From positions 1 to 32,130 of the forward strand of contig CAMEOT010000031.1 in the NCBI GenBank assembly GCA_945929965.1: a stretch of 32,130 nt of DNA, written 5' to 3'. The stretch is from an uncultured Lachnospiraceae bacterium. GTDB taxonomy: Bacteria; Bacillota; Clostridia; Lachnospirales; Lachnospiraceae. The notes beneath the pieces were generated by a model. It made no database searches. It saw only the letters and a program-made list of their open reading frames with translations, and had not been told where the DNA came from. Below are positions 23,502 to 31,307 of this stretch, one piece after another. Position 1 is the stretch's first letter, and each line of letters begins with the position of its first letter. Made by a program: the position numbers and the translations under genes.

Positions 23502-24272
23502 ATGTCCGTGGAAAATGAAAAAGAAATACAACAGCTGAAAAACCGGATCCGTGAACTGGCAGATAAATCCTACAACCAGAACCAGTACACCTTTACCGGA
23601 TTCTTAGGACTGGCGGAGCAGGATGCCCTGTGGCAGGTGGAACGGGAAGTGAAGTTCGCAGGGATCACCTTATACGGCGGCAGGGAAGAGGCAGAGCGGA
23701 AGATCCTTCGCTTCGGCAGTGAGGCGGAGCTGGGCTATGAACAGCCCTTTCCTATCTGCTGTATCCGGATCAGACCTCTATCCGCGAAATTTGCAGACAA
23801 GCTGTCCCACAGGGATTATCTGGGGGCACTGATGAATCTTGGTATTGAACGCAGCACCATCGGCGATATTCTGCCGGGAGAGGGCGAAGCTTTTTTGTTC
23901 TGTCAGGATACCATTGCGGAATTTATCTGTGATAATCTGGAGCAGATCCGCCACACCCACGTGAGGTGTGAGGTGGTGGATGCGGCGGCAGAAGTACCGC
24001 AGGAAGAACCGGTGCGTCAGGTCATTCAGGTAGCAAGTCCACGTGTTGATGCTGTCATTTCCAAGGTATATAATAAATCCAGAAGTGACTGCCTGGAGTT
24101 GTTCCGGGCGGGAAAGGTATATGTAAACGGCAGGCTGTGTGAAAATAATTCCAAGTCCCTGGAGGCGGGGGATGTGGTAAATGCCAGAGGCTACGGTAAA
24201 TTCCGTATAAGCGGTGAACCCCATGCCACGAGGAAGGGGAAGCTTGCCATAGAGGCGGAGGTATATCCGTAG
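23502..24272 (+). CDS. ylmH: S4 domain RNA-binding protein, YlmH-like
   Basis: 256 residues. The N-terminal two thirds match the YlmH layout (FTGFLGLAEQ, then GGREEAERKIL and a long middle with HRDYLGALMNLGIERSTIGDI). Residues about 180-240 are an S4 RNA-binding domain (SRSDCLELFRAGKVYVNG, then GDVVNARGYGKF). YlmH proteins have been linked to ribosome-associated quality control and, by gene position elsewhere, to cell division loci. Here there are no division genes next to it. The ribosome binding site is weak (GGAAGGG is distant), so the start is likely but not certain; it follows zupT by 58 bases. Confidence 0.88.
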   Translation: MSVENEKEIQQLKNRIRELADKSYNQNQYTFTGFLGLAEQDALWQVEREVKFAGITLYGGREEAERKILRFGSEAELGYEQPFPICCIRIRPLSAKFADKLSHRDYLGALMNLGIERSTIGDILPGEGEAFLFCQDTIAEFICDNLEQIRHTHVRCEVVDAAAEVPQEEPVRQVIQVASPRVDAVISKVYNKSRSDCLELFRAGKVYVNGRLCENNSKSLEAGDVVNARGYGKFRISGEPHATRKGKLAIEAEVYP

Positions 24273-24356
24273 GGAAGTATTTCCGTAGCGGTTCGGTCAT
24301 GAGAGGATAGTTACCTTGCTTGTAAGGAAAACCGAAGAACAAAAGGAGGTTAAACA

Positions 24357-25310
24357 GTGTATCATTATACTGCGATTCAATGGTTATTTTTCTTTTATTT
24401 TTACTGCTTTTTCGGTTGGTGTTTTGAATCCACATATGTATCCATAAAGAGCAGGAAATTAGTTAATAGAGGGTTCATGCGCGGACCGTTCCTGCCGCTG
24501 TACGGCAGCGGCGCCATCATGATGCTAGTCGTGTCCATGCCATTCCAGGACAATCTGGTGCTGGTCTACATCGCCGGATGTATTGGTGCCACGGTGTTAG
24601 AGTATGTCACAGGCGTGACCATGGAGGCATTATTCAAAGTCAGATACTGGGACTATTCCAAGAATAAGTTCAATTTCCAGGGACATATCTGCCTGGGGTC
24701 CTCGCTGGCATGGGGCGGTCTGACGATCCTGATGACGGAGTTTATCCATAAGCCCATTGAACATCTGGTATTGTCCATCCCGGACAGTATCCTCACTTCG
24801 GTGACACTGCTGCTGACGGCGCTGATCGGTGCGGATTTCGCGTTGTCCTTCAAGGCAGCCCTGGATCTGCGGGACGTACTGGAGAAGATGGAGAAGGCCA
24901 AGGAAGATATGCTTCGTATCCAAAAGAGACTGGATGTCATCATTGCTGTGACCAGTGAGGATCTGGAGAATCGTAAGGAAGGCTTCAGCGATAGTCTGGC
25001 ACAGAAGAAGGAAGACTTTACTGCAAGTATTACCACCAGAGTGGAGGACCTGAAGTCCAACATTGAGGGCAAGCTGGAGGGCTTCCGCACTTCCGCACAG
25101 AAATCTCCCAACCAGTATCTGGAAAGCGTGAAGAACGAGGTCGCCGAGTTGCGGCAGAAGTACACCAGAAGCGTGGCAGACAGAGAGAATGTCAGCAGCT
25201 TACGAGATTTTTTCCAGCGTGACATGATCCGTTCTAACCCTACCATGAGTTCTGAGAAATTCAAGGAAGCCCTGGAAGAATTAAAACAGCATTCCAACAA
25301 GAAAAACTAA
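24357..25310 (+). CDS. CmpB-type (putative ABC-transporter type IV) membrane protein with a coiled-coil tail
   Basis: 317 residues. The N-terminal 150 residues carry about four or five TM segments and the PF06541 (ABC_trans_CmpB) signature: FFGWCFESTYVS, NRGFMRGPFLPLYGSG and VLEYVTG. Residues about 170-317 are a hydrophilic, Lys/Glu-rich helix with heptad-like periodicity (coiled coil) that extends well beyond the usual family core. No ABC ATPase is adjacent, so the transporter label should not be taken literally. The start is GTG, fixed by a full AAGGAGGT (24343-24350) 6 bases upstream. The 84-base gap before it holds a small hairpin (CCTT/AAGG). A strong terminator follows. Confidence 0.75.
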   Translation: MYHYTAIQWLFFFYFYCFFGWCFESTYVSIKSRKLVNRGFMRGPFLPLYGSGAIMMLVVSMPFQDNLVLVYIAGCIGATVLEYVTGVTMEALFKVRYWDYSKNKFNFQGHICLGSSLAWGGLTILMTEFIHKPIEHLVLSIPDSILTSVTLLLTALIGADFALSFKAALDLRDVLEKMEKAKEDMLRIQKRLDVIIAVTSEDLENRKEGFSDSLAQKKEDFTASITTRVEDLKSNIEGKLEGFRTSAQKSPNQYLESVKNEVAELRQKYTRSVADRENVSSLRDFFQRDMIRSNPTMSSEKFKEALEELKQHSNKKN

Positions 25311-25348
25311 TACAGAATAATACAGAATACGTAACAACAAAGTCTGGA

Positions 25349-25386
25349 GCCGATCACTTTCTGCACCGAAAGTGACCGGCTTTTCT
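25349..25386 (+). terminator. Strong terminator after the CmpB-like gene
   Basis: A 13-position stem (25349-25361 with 25368-25380, one mismatch) with a 6-base loop, then TTTT. Flanking ACAACA/TGTTGT can extend the base. It isolates the two-component genes downstream. Confidence 0.88.
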
Positions 25387-25415
25387 GTTGTAAAATACAT
25401 TCTGCAACTGCCAGC

Positions 25416-25432
25416 CTTAAACAAATCTTAAA
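25416..25432 (+). promoter_or_regulatory. Direct repeat CTTAAA-N5-CTTAAA, candidate response-regulator site
   Basis: CTTAAA occurs at 25416-25421 and 25427-25432, an 11-base period (one helical turn) as expected for tandem binding of OmpR-type regulators. It is centred about 55 bases upstream of the predicted start of the response-regulator transcript. Autoregulation is inference. Confidence 0.4.
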
Positions 25433-25463
25433 GGTTTTTCCTGTTTTTTATTAATCGTTAATC

Positions 25464-25472
25464 TGTTACAAT
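25464..25472 (+). promoter_or_regulatory. Extended -10 promoter of the two-component operon
   Basis: TG-N-TACAAT (TG at 25464-25465, -10 at 25467-25472) with only a poor T-rich -35 at 25444-25449. Extended -10 promoters with weak -35 boxes often depend on an activator, which fits the repeats just upstream. Predicted start is near 25479. Confidence 0.55.
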
Positions 25473-25485
25473 AAATTCATCAGCG

Positions 25486-25570
25486 GGACATCTGTGGACA
25501 AAGCAGATGTTCTGGCAGCGTAAGGGAAAGCTCCTTGCGCATGAAGTGTCCGGGCTGCATCCACCGGCAC
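25486..25570 (+). other. Structured leader of three consecutive hairpins before the response regulator
   Basis: Three stems in the roughly 108-base leader: 25486-25494 with 25504-25512 (9 bp), 25518-25525 with 25533-25540 (8 bp), and 25546-25553 with 25564-25570 (7 bp, one bulge). No T tract follows, so it is not a simple attenuator, and I recognise no riboswitch class. Confidence 0.5.
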
Positions 25571-25586
25571 AGAAATGAGGGAGAGT

Positions 25587-26279
25587 ATGTACAATATATT
25601 GATCTGTGATGATGAGAAGGATATCGTAAACGCGTTAAAGATATACTTGAATGACAGCAATTACTATTTTTTAGAAGCTTTCGACGGGGAGGAAGCCGTG
25701 CATGTGGTAGAGACGAAAGAGGTGCATCTGGTACTGATGGACATTATGATGCCGAAGCTGGACGGCATACAGGCGATGTTAAAGATCCGGGAGAAGAGTA
25801 ACGTGCCGGTGATCCTGCTGACAGCCAAAGGTGAGGATTCCGACAAGGTGCTGGGACTTACGGTAGGAGCGGATGACTATATCACGAAGCCGTTTAATCC
25901 CATCGAGGTATCTGCCAGGGTGAAATCACAGCTGCGGCGTTATATGCAGCTGGGTGGCGGAAGTGTGCGGCCGGATGTGATCAGAGTCGGAGGTATTGAA
26001 CTGGATGACAAGGAGAAACGGGTGACGCTGGATGGTGAACCGGTAGCACTGACACCTACGGAATATGATATTTTAAAGCTGTTGATGCAGAATCCGGGGC
26101 AGGTATTTTCTCCGAGAGAGATTTATTCGAGGATCTGGAATGATCTACCGCTTGGCAGCGAGAATACCGTGGCAGTGCATATCCGGCATTTACGGGAAAA
26201 GTTAGAGATCAACCCGGCGGAACCCAGATATCTGAAGGTGGTCTGGGGACAGGACTACAAGTGTGAGAAACAGGGATAA
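25587..26279 (+). CDS. OmpR-family response regulator
   Basis: 230 residues. The receiver domain has the acidic pair DDE near residue 8, phospho-acceptor D52 (LMDIMMPKLDG), the switch Thr in LLTAKGE and K in ITKPF. A C-terminal winged helix (about 130-228) includes LTPTEYDILKLL and VHIRHLREKLE. It is the partner of the histidine kinase starting 48 bases downstream. ATG 25587 is preferred over ATG 25575: GAGG lies 6 bases before it, and the protein then starts with the first receiver strand (MYNILICDDE). The stimulus and targets are unknown. Confidence 0.93.
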   Translation: MYNILICDDEKDIVNALKIYLNDSNYYFLEAFDGEEAVHVVETKEVHLVLMDIMMPKLDGIQAMLKIREKSNVPVILLTAKGEDSDKVLGLTVGADDYITKPFNPIEVSARVKSQLRRYMQLGGGSVRPDVIRVGGIELDDKEKRVTLDGEPVALTPTEYDILKLLMQNPGQVFSPREIYSRIWNDLPLGSENTVAVHIRHLREKLEINPAEPRYLKVVWGQDYKCEKQG

Positions 26280-26306
26280 GAGCAGGCAGGAGAGCGGAGC
26301 TGCTCT
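26279..26306 (+). other. Intercistronic hairpin between response regulator and kinase
   Basis: AGAGCAG (26279-26285) pairs with CTGCTCT (26300-26306), 7 bp, starting at the last base of the stop codon. There is no T tract. It may set the ratio of regulator to kinase through mRNA stability (inference). Confidence 0.45.
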
Positions 26307-26327
26307 GGGAAATAAGGAGACAGGAGT

Positions 26328-28760
26328 ATGGATAACAAGGAAGAAAATAGCAGGAACACAGAACAGGACAGAGTGGCAAATCCGGTGGAAGAAACAGCGA
26401 GTACGACGGTAGAACCGGCGTTGTCAGAGAATAAAAGGGAACGGAAAAAAAGAGAAAAAGCCGAGAAAAAAAAGAATGCGCCGGCACAGGGAAACAGCCT
26501 GTTGGGCAGTACACTGGCCAAGGTCGTGGCATTTGTTCTGATGATCGCAGCCGCAATTGTGGGGGCGTTGGGACTCTATGGTACCTGTATGCTTGCAGAC
26601 AGTGGAGCGTATTCCTCCGGTAAAATGATGTTTATCCATGATCAGCTGTTGTACCGGCAGGTCAATCAGGATCTGTATCAGATACGTGACTGGTATGAGA
26701 ATGAGAGCTTGCAGACCATGGAAGCCTATTGCAGACAGAGGAACATCTGGGCGAAGGTGGAGTGCTACGATCTGGATACGGATGAATTCCTGGGAGAATG
26801 GAAGAACGAGGATTATGTAGACAAGACAAATGATCTGACCTACCGGCTGGAGTCCCAGGTGTGGCATAGTAAGGATAACACCTATATCGACACGGAAGAT
26901 GCATCTGCCTCTGATGGCTATGAAAGTTATGGAAGCTCTGAAAGCTCTGATATCATGGAACTTGCGCCATCTGTCGATACCGGGTCTGATGTGGAAAGCA
27001 TAACGGCAGCGGAGCAGGAAGCCCTTTCCTCTGGCAATCTGGAGAAATATCTGGATCTGGGGGACAGCGTATCCTTAGGTGGAGAGATTTATGTGCCGGT
27101 TGAACGGGCGGAACAATATGCAAAGTGGATGATCAAGGATGCCTTAAGTGAGACAGAATGGACAGAACGGCTGCAGGCGGAGGATGCAGAGAAAACATTA
27201 GCAGAACGCGACCTGCGTATTGTGGTTACCCTGACAGTGAATCCCAGCCTGCCGAAGGAAGACGAATATGCCCTGATCTATCATCAGGCAGAGCAGTTTT
27301 ATGATAACCGAAATGTGATCCCCGTGGTATGCTGTGCGGGAACGATACTGGCATTATTATGCTTTATCTTCCTGTTGTGCAGTGCCGGACATAAGAATGG
27401 CAGGGAGGGTATTACCCCCAGTGCGATCCATGAGATCCACCTGGATGTGTATACAGTGGTCGTTGCCATTGGAGCTTTTACCGGTCTGTACCTGGCTTTT
27501 GGATGGATCGGTATGAACCCAAGTATGATCAATCTGATCGCGCTGGTGGTACTGTTTGCCGCAGAGGTGATATGGTGCACCCTGTATTTCATGGAGCTGG
27601 CCATCCGCCTGAAAATGGGAAAATGGTGGCAGAATACGATCCTGTATAGAGTGTTCCGGTTCTTCGGAAGATTCTGCAAGAGAGTTTTCCGCGGTATTGT
27701 GAAATTGATCCGTGGGATTCCTATGGTATGGAGAACAGCACTTTTGTGCCTTGCAGTCTGCGTGGCAGAGTTTTTCGCTTTAATACTGTTTTATAATGAT
27801 ACAGATGTATTACTCTTTTTCTGGGCCATAGAGAAATTTATTCTGTGCGGTGCGATTACTTTTGTGGCATTGATGTGCAAAGAACTGCAGGAGGGCAGTG
27901 AAGCATTGGCGGACGGAGATCTGAATTATAAGCTGGATACCTCCCATATGGTATTGTCCTTCAAGGAGCACGGAGAGAATCTGAACCGCATCGGCGAGGG
28001 AATTTCCGCAGCCGTGGAGCAGAGGATGAAGAGTGAACATCTGAAGACGGAGCTGATCACGAATGTGTCCCATGACATAAAGACCCCGCTGACTTCCATT
28101 ATCAATTATGCGGATCTCATCGGAAAAGAAGTGTCCGGTGATGCGAAGGATACTGGAGACGGTGCCGGTACAGAGACTGCACAGGAGAGAGAGCAGCATA
28201 TATCGGAGTATGCCGAGGTGCTGCTGCGTCAGTCCCAGAAGTTGAAAAAGCTACTGGATGATCTGTTGGAGGCATCCAAAGCTACCACCGGCAATCTGGA
28301 GGTCCATCCGGAGGTCTGCGATGTGTCGGTATTGTTGTCACAGGCGGTGGGGGAATACGAGCAGCGCTTTTCTGAAAAAAAGCTGGAGACCATCGTAAAA
28401 CAGCCGGAGGAGACCGTGAAGGTCATGGCGGATGGCAGACATCTGTGGAGGGTGTTCGACAATCTGTTAAACAATATTTACAAATATGCCCAGGCAGGAA
28501 GCCGTGTCTATCTGAATGTAGAGCATGACGGACAGAATGCGAACATCATTTTCCGGAACATGTCGGCTTACCCGCTGGAGATGTCACCGGAGGAGCTGGA
28601 AGAGCGGTTTACCAGAGGGGACAGATCCCGCCATATGGAGGGCAACGGACTGGGACTGTCCATTGCCAAGAGCCTGACGGAGCTGCAGAAGGGCGATATG
28701 GAGATCGTTACGGACGGTGACCTGTTCAAGGTGGTGATCACGCTGCCGGAGACGGTGTAA
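26328..28760 (+). CDS. Large sensor histidine kinase with six predicted TM segments
   Basis: 810 residues. A charged cytoplasmic N-terminus (1-60) leads to TM1 (about 64-88), then a 240-residue outer domain that is acidic and Ser-rich (about 190-240), then TM2 (about 329-352), TM3-TM4 (377-427) and TM5-TM6 (470-520). The transmitter follows: NVSHDIKTPLTS with phospho-acceptor H582, an N box (FDNLLNNIYKYA), and G boxes (DRSRHMEGNGLGLSIAKS). VanS-like HisKA features are evident. It should phosphorylate the adjacent OmpR-type regulator. Family members usually have two TM segments; the extra four resemble an embedded membrane module. The stop codon sits in GTGTAAACT, like the left arm of the structured repeat. 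Confidence 0.9.
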   Translation: MDNKEENSRNTEQDRVANPVEETASTTVEPALSENKRERKKREKAEKKKNAPAQGNSLLGSTLAKVVAFVLMIAAAIVGALGLYGTCMLADSGAYSSGKMMFIHDQLLYRQVNQDLYQIRDWYENESLQTMEAYCRQRNIWAKVECYDLDTDEFLGEWKNEDYVDKTNDLTYRLESQVWHSKDNTYIDTEDASASDGYESYGSSESSDIMELAPSVDTGSDVESITAAEQEALSSGNLEKYLDLGDSVSLGGEIYVPVERAEQYAKWMIKDALSETEWTERLQAEDAEKTLAERDLRIVVTLTVNPSLPKEDEYALIYHQAEQFYDNRNVIPVVCCAGTILALLCFIFLLCSAGHKNGREGITPSAIHEIHLDVYTVVVAIGAFTGLYLAFGWIGMNPSMINLIALVVLFAAEVIWCTLYFMELAIRLKMGKWWQNTILYRVFRFFGRFCKRVFRGIVKLIRGIPMVWRTALLCLAVCVAEFFALILFYNDTDVLLFFWAIEKFILCGAITFVALMCKELQEGSEALADGDLNYKLDTSHMVLSFKEHGENLNRIGEGISAAVEQRMKSEHLKTELITNVSHDIKTPLTSIINYADLIGKEVSGDAKDTGDGAGTETAQEREQHISEYAEVLLRQSQKLKKLLDDLLEASKATTGNLEVHPEVCDVSVLLSQAVGEYEQRFSEKKLETIVKQPEETVKVMADGRHLWRVFDNLLNNIYKYAQAGSRVYLNVEHDGQNANIIFRNMSAYPLEMSPEELEERFTRGDRSRHMEGNGLGLSIAKSLTELQKGDMEIVTDGDLFKVVITLPETV

Positions 28761-28827
28761 ACTGTTTTTTACGAATACGAGCACTCGACGAAACTCTGAG
28801 AAAATTTATCTGACTCTGAATAATTAC
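28755..28827 (+). repeat. Possible degenerate relic of the structured repeat
   Basis: GTGTAAACT at 28755-28763 matches the left terminus of the full repeat at 15892, again spanning a stop codon. TCTGAATAATTACA (28814-28827) differs from the right terminus TCTGAATAGTTTACA by a single-base gap and one change. The interior is not similar. Chance remains possible. Confidence 0.3.
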
Positions 28828-28846
28828 AAATTTTCTAAAAATAGTA

Positions 28847-28875
28847 TTGACAAAACAGAAAAGAAAGATTATTCT
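28847..28875 (+). promoter_or_regulatory. Promoter of the T-box/trp transporter operon
   Basis: A consensus TTGACA (28847-28852), a 17-base spacer and TATTCT (28870-28875). Predicted start is near 28882, at the beginning of the T-box leader. Confidence 0.85.
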
Positions 28876-28881
28876 TAGACA

Positions 28882-29203
28882 CATAAACAACATTCATAAG
28901 TTTACCAAACCTGTGAGGAAGAGTAGTAAGCCTTAGGGAATTTTACAGAGAGCCGTGGATGGTGGGATCACGGTAAAGGAACTTTCGCCGAATGGACTTC
29001 CGAGGCTGGCCCGAGAACAGATCAGTTTTAGGCGTCAGCGGGATTCGGACCCGTTATCAAGCCGATGGATATGATAGTATCCAGAGAAAAGTGGACAAAA
29101 TTCGTAAGGAATTGTCAAATTGAGTGGCACCACGATGATGAGCAGGAGCTTATTACCGTCTCAAATGTATAGGAATATACATTTGGGGCGGTTTTCTTTT
29201 TTA
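28882..29203 (+). promoter_or_regulatory. T-box leader, predicted tryptophan-specific (specifier UGG)
   Basis: Stem I is recognisable: the GA-rich motif GAGTAGTAAG, a lower stem (AGCCT 28929-28933 with AGGCT 29003-29007; GGAA 28937-28940 with TTCC 28998-29001), the AGAGAG bulge, and the distal hairpin CCGTG/CACGG (28953-28973) with GGTGG in its loop. The specifier loop reads GAA-TGG-A, placing the Trp codon UGG at 28993-28995. The T-box GAGTGGCACCACG (29122-29134) has C29128 as the variable base, which pairs with discriminator G73 of bacterial tRNA-Trp. The antiterminator stem TTGAG (29120-29124) with CTCAA (29160-29164) excludes the terminator at 29155-29202. Uncharged tRNA-Trp would therefore switch on the transporter genes. 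The 5' end is estimated from the promoter. Confidence 0.92.
29155..29202 (+). terminator. T-box regulated terminator
   Basis: A 16-bp stem (29155-29170 with 29177-29192, three G-T pairs), a 6-base loop and a long T-rich tract (29192-29202). Its 5' arm shares bases with the antiterminator. Confidence 0.92.
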
Positions 29204-29275
29204 TTCGGGGTTCAGTAATCTTATGAGCAAACTAATTTCAATTGCGTGGATACGCAGAAAGAGAGGAATAAGATT

Positions 29276-30277
29276 ATGAAGAAGAGAATTTTAGCAGCAG
29301 TATTAACCGCAGTTATGGCAATGGGTGCCCTCACCGGATGTGGCAGCACAGGAAGCAAGGATAACTACACCATCGGTATTATGCAGTACGCCGTACACGG
29401 ATCCTTGGATAACTGTCGTGAAGGATTTTTACAGGGACTTGCCGAAGAAGGCATCGTAGAGGGTGAGAACCTGACGATCGAATATGTCAATGCACAGGCA
29501 GACAACGGAACCTCCGCCATGACCGCCAGTAATTTCGTAAGTAAGAAAGTAGATATGATCTGTGCCATCGCAACTCCTTGCGCCATGGCAGCATATAATG
29601 CTACAATGAATACGGATATTCCCGTGATCTACACCGCAGTATCCGATCCTGTGGAAGCAGGTCTTGCAAATGAAGACGGTACTCCCGTAGGCAGCATCAC
29701 CGGTACTTCCGATGCGTTAGCAGTAGATGCACAGTTAAAAATGATCCGTGAGGTACTTCCCGAAGCAAAGACCATTGGTATCATCTACACCACCAGCGAA
29801 GCAAACTCCATCAGCACCATCGCAGAGTACAAGGCTCTGGCAGGCAACTACGGATTTGAGATCGTGGACAGCGGTGTTACCGCAATGTCTGAGGTGGCTC
29901 TGGCAGCAGCGGATGTGGCATCCAAGGTAGACTGCATTACCAACCTGACCGACAATACCGTAGTAAGTGCACTGCAGACCGTACTGGATGAAGCTAACAA
30001 GGCAGGAATCCCCGTATTCGGTTCTGAGGTAGAGCAGGTTAAGGCAGGCTGCGTGGCATCCATGGGTCTGGAATATATCGAGCTTGGCAAGCAGACCGGC
30101 AAGATGGCAGCGAAAGTCCTGAAGGGAGAGGCAAAGGCTTCCGAATTGAATTTCGAAGTGATCTCCGAGCCCAGCCTGTATGTGAATTTCGCAGCAGCAG
30201 AGAAGATCGGTCTGGAATTACCTGAGAACTACAAGACCGATGCTTACCAGTCCTTTGACGAGATCGTAGTACAATAA
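29276..30277 (+). CDS. trpX: ABC transporter substrate-binding lipoprotein, TrpX-like
   Basis: 333 residues. The lipoprotein signal ends at LTGC with C22. The mature part matches the PF04392 substrate-binding family (TIGIMQYAVHGSLD, then GENLTIEYVNAQAD, MICAIATPCA, PVIYTAVSDPV, PVFGSEVEQVK). These proteins bind small ligands, in characterised or predicted cases aromatic amino acids or purine-like compounds. The Trp-type T-box upstream makes tryptophan the best candidate. ATG 29276 follows GAGAGGAA; the upstream GTG at 29246 has no site and would add residues before the signal peptide. It is followed by the permease and ATPase genes. Confidence 0.9.
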   Translation: MKKRILAAVLTAVMAMGALTGCGSTGSKDNYTIGIMQYAVHGSLDNCREGFLQGLAEEGIVEGENLTIEYVNAQADNGTSAMTASNFVSKKVDMICAIATPCAMAAYNATMNTDIPVIYTAVSDPVEAGLANEDGTPVGSITGTSDALAVDAQLKMIREVLPEAKTIGIIYTTSEANSISTIAEYKALAGNYGFEIVDSGVTAMSEVALAAADVASKVDCITNLTDNTVVSALQTVLDEANKAGIPVFGSEVEQVKAGCVASMGLEYIELGKQTGKMAAKVLKGEAKASELNFEVISEPSLYVNFAAAEKIGLELPENYKTDAYQSFDEIVVQ

Positions 30278-30425
30278 TTGGAATAATGCTGCCGTCAGGC
30301 AGAAAGTAAAAGAGTAATCTGGATATACAGAATTATAAGATATTACTTCGTGTCCCCGGTGAGACAAAACGAGGAACAACCGTTAAGCCGTGAGGACAGA
30401 AGATATCTGTGGAATGGAGAGGACT
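30278..30425 (+). other. 148-base gap between trpX and trpY
   Basis: No ORF is supported here. A 5-bp hairpin CTGCC/GGCAG (30289-30302) lies just after trpX without a T tract; it could protect or separate the trpX mRNA segment, so that the binding protein is made in excess (inference). No second promoter is clear. Confidence 0.4.
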
Positions 30426-31307
30426 ATGGCGTTATTATTAAGCGTACTGGAACAAGGAATGATCTACGGCATCCTGGCACTGGGTGTCTACATTACCTAT
30501 AAAATACTGGATTTCCCGGATCTTACGGTCGATGGCAGCTTCCCCTTTGGGGCTGCCATCACTGTGCGTCTGATCAACGGCTTCGGTGTACCGGCGATCC
30601 TCACACTTCCCATCGCTTTCCTCGGCGGAGCACTGGTGGGAATCTGTACCGGACTGATCCATGTGAAATTAAAAGTCAGAGATCTGCTCTCCGGTATTAT
30701 CATGATGACCGGTCTGTATACTATCAATCTATGGGTGGCAGGCTCCGGCTATGTAGCTATTTTTGATAAGGAAAATATTTTCAACAACAGCTTTGTGAAT
30801 AGTATTACCCCGGGCTTCTTGGTAAATTTCAAAAATGTGATCATTATTTTCCTGATCACCATGGTAGCAAAATATCTGTTAGACTGGTACATGAGCACCA
30901 AGTCCGGATTTTTACTTCGTGCCGTAGGTGACAATGATACCATCGTTACCAGCCTCGGCGTGGACAAGGGACTGGTGAAGATCGTGGGTCTGTCTATTGC
31001 CAACGGCCTGGTATCCTTAAGCGGCTGTATCTATGCACAGCAGCAGAGAAGCTTTGAGATTTCCATCGGAACCGGTGCGGTAGTCATTGGTCTTGCCAGC
31101 GTCATCATCGGCACCAGTCTGTTCAAGAAGGTAACATTCTTCCGTGTGACCAGCAGTGTAGTGGTAGGATCCATTCTCTATAAGGCATGTGTGGCAGTTG
31201 CCATGTTTGCAGGCATCAGCCCCAACGCTATCAAGCTGATCACAGCAGTCCTGTTCCTGATCATTCTCGTGATCAGCATGGACAGAAAGAAGGTGAAAGC
31301 ATGCTAG
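30426..31307 (+). CDS. trpY: ABC transporter permease, TrpY-like
   Basis: 293 residues with about eight hydrophobic segments, of the branched-chain amino acid permease-like family (PF02653 type): LEQGMIYGILALGVYITYKIL at the N-terminus (read as two pieces) and FPDLTVDGSFPFGAA. Conserved small-residue-rich helices include GLASVIIGTSLF and the GV..GLVKI..LSIANGL stretch. It would form the membrane channel for the TrpX ligand. ATG 30426 is chosen since GGAG (30416-30419) lies 6 bases before it; earlier GTG/ATG codons in frame lack a site. Its end overlaps the ATPase gene by 7 bases. Confidence 0.88.
   Translation: MALLLSVLEQGMIYGILALGVYITYKILDFPDLTVDGSFPFGAAITVRLINGFGVPAILTLPIAFLGGALVGICTGLIHVKLKVRDLLSGIIMMTGLYTINLWVAGSGYVAIFDKENIFNNSFVNSITPGFLVNFKNVIIIFLITMVAKYLLDWYMSTKSGFLLRAVGDNDTIVTSLGVDKGLVKIVGLSIANGLVSLSGCIYAQQQRSFEISIGTGAVVIGLASVIIGTSLFKKVTFFRVTSSVVVGSILYKACVAVAMFAGISPNAIKLITAVLFLIILVISMDRKKVKAC

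Noticed and set aside
28799..28836. 9-bp inverted repeat AGAAAATTT/AAATTTTCT as terminator of the kinase gene
   Set aside because: All but two pairs are A-T, the loop is 20 bases and no T tract follows on the + strand; it more likely reflects AT-rich promoter-upstream DNA.
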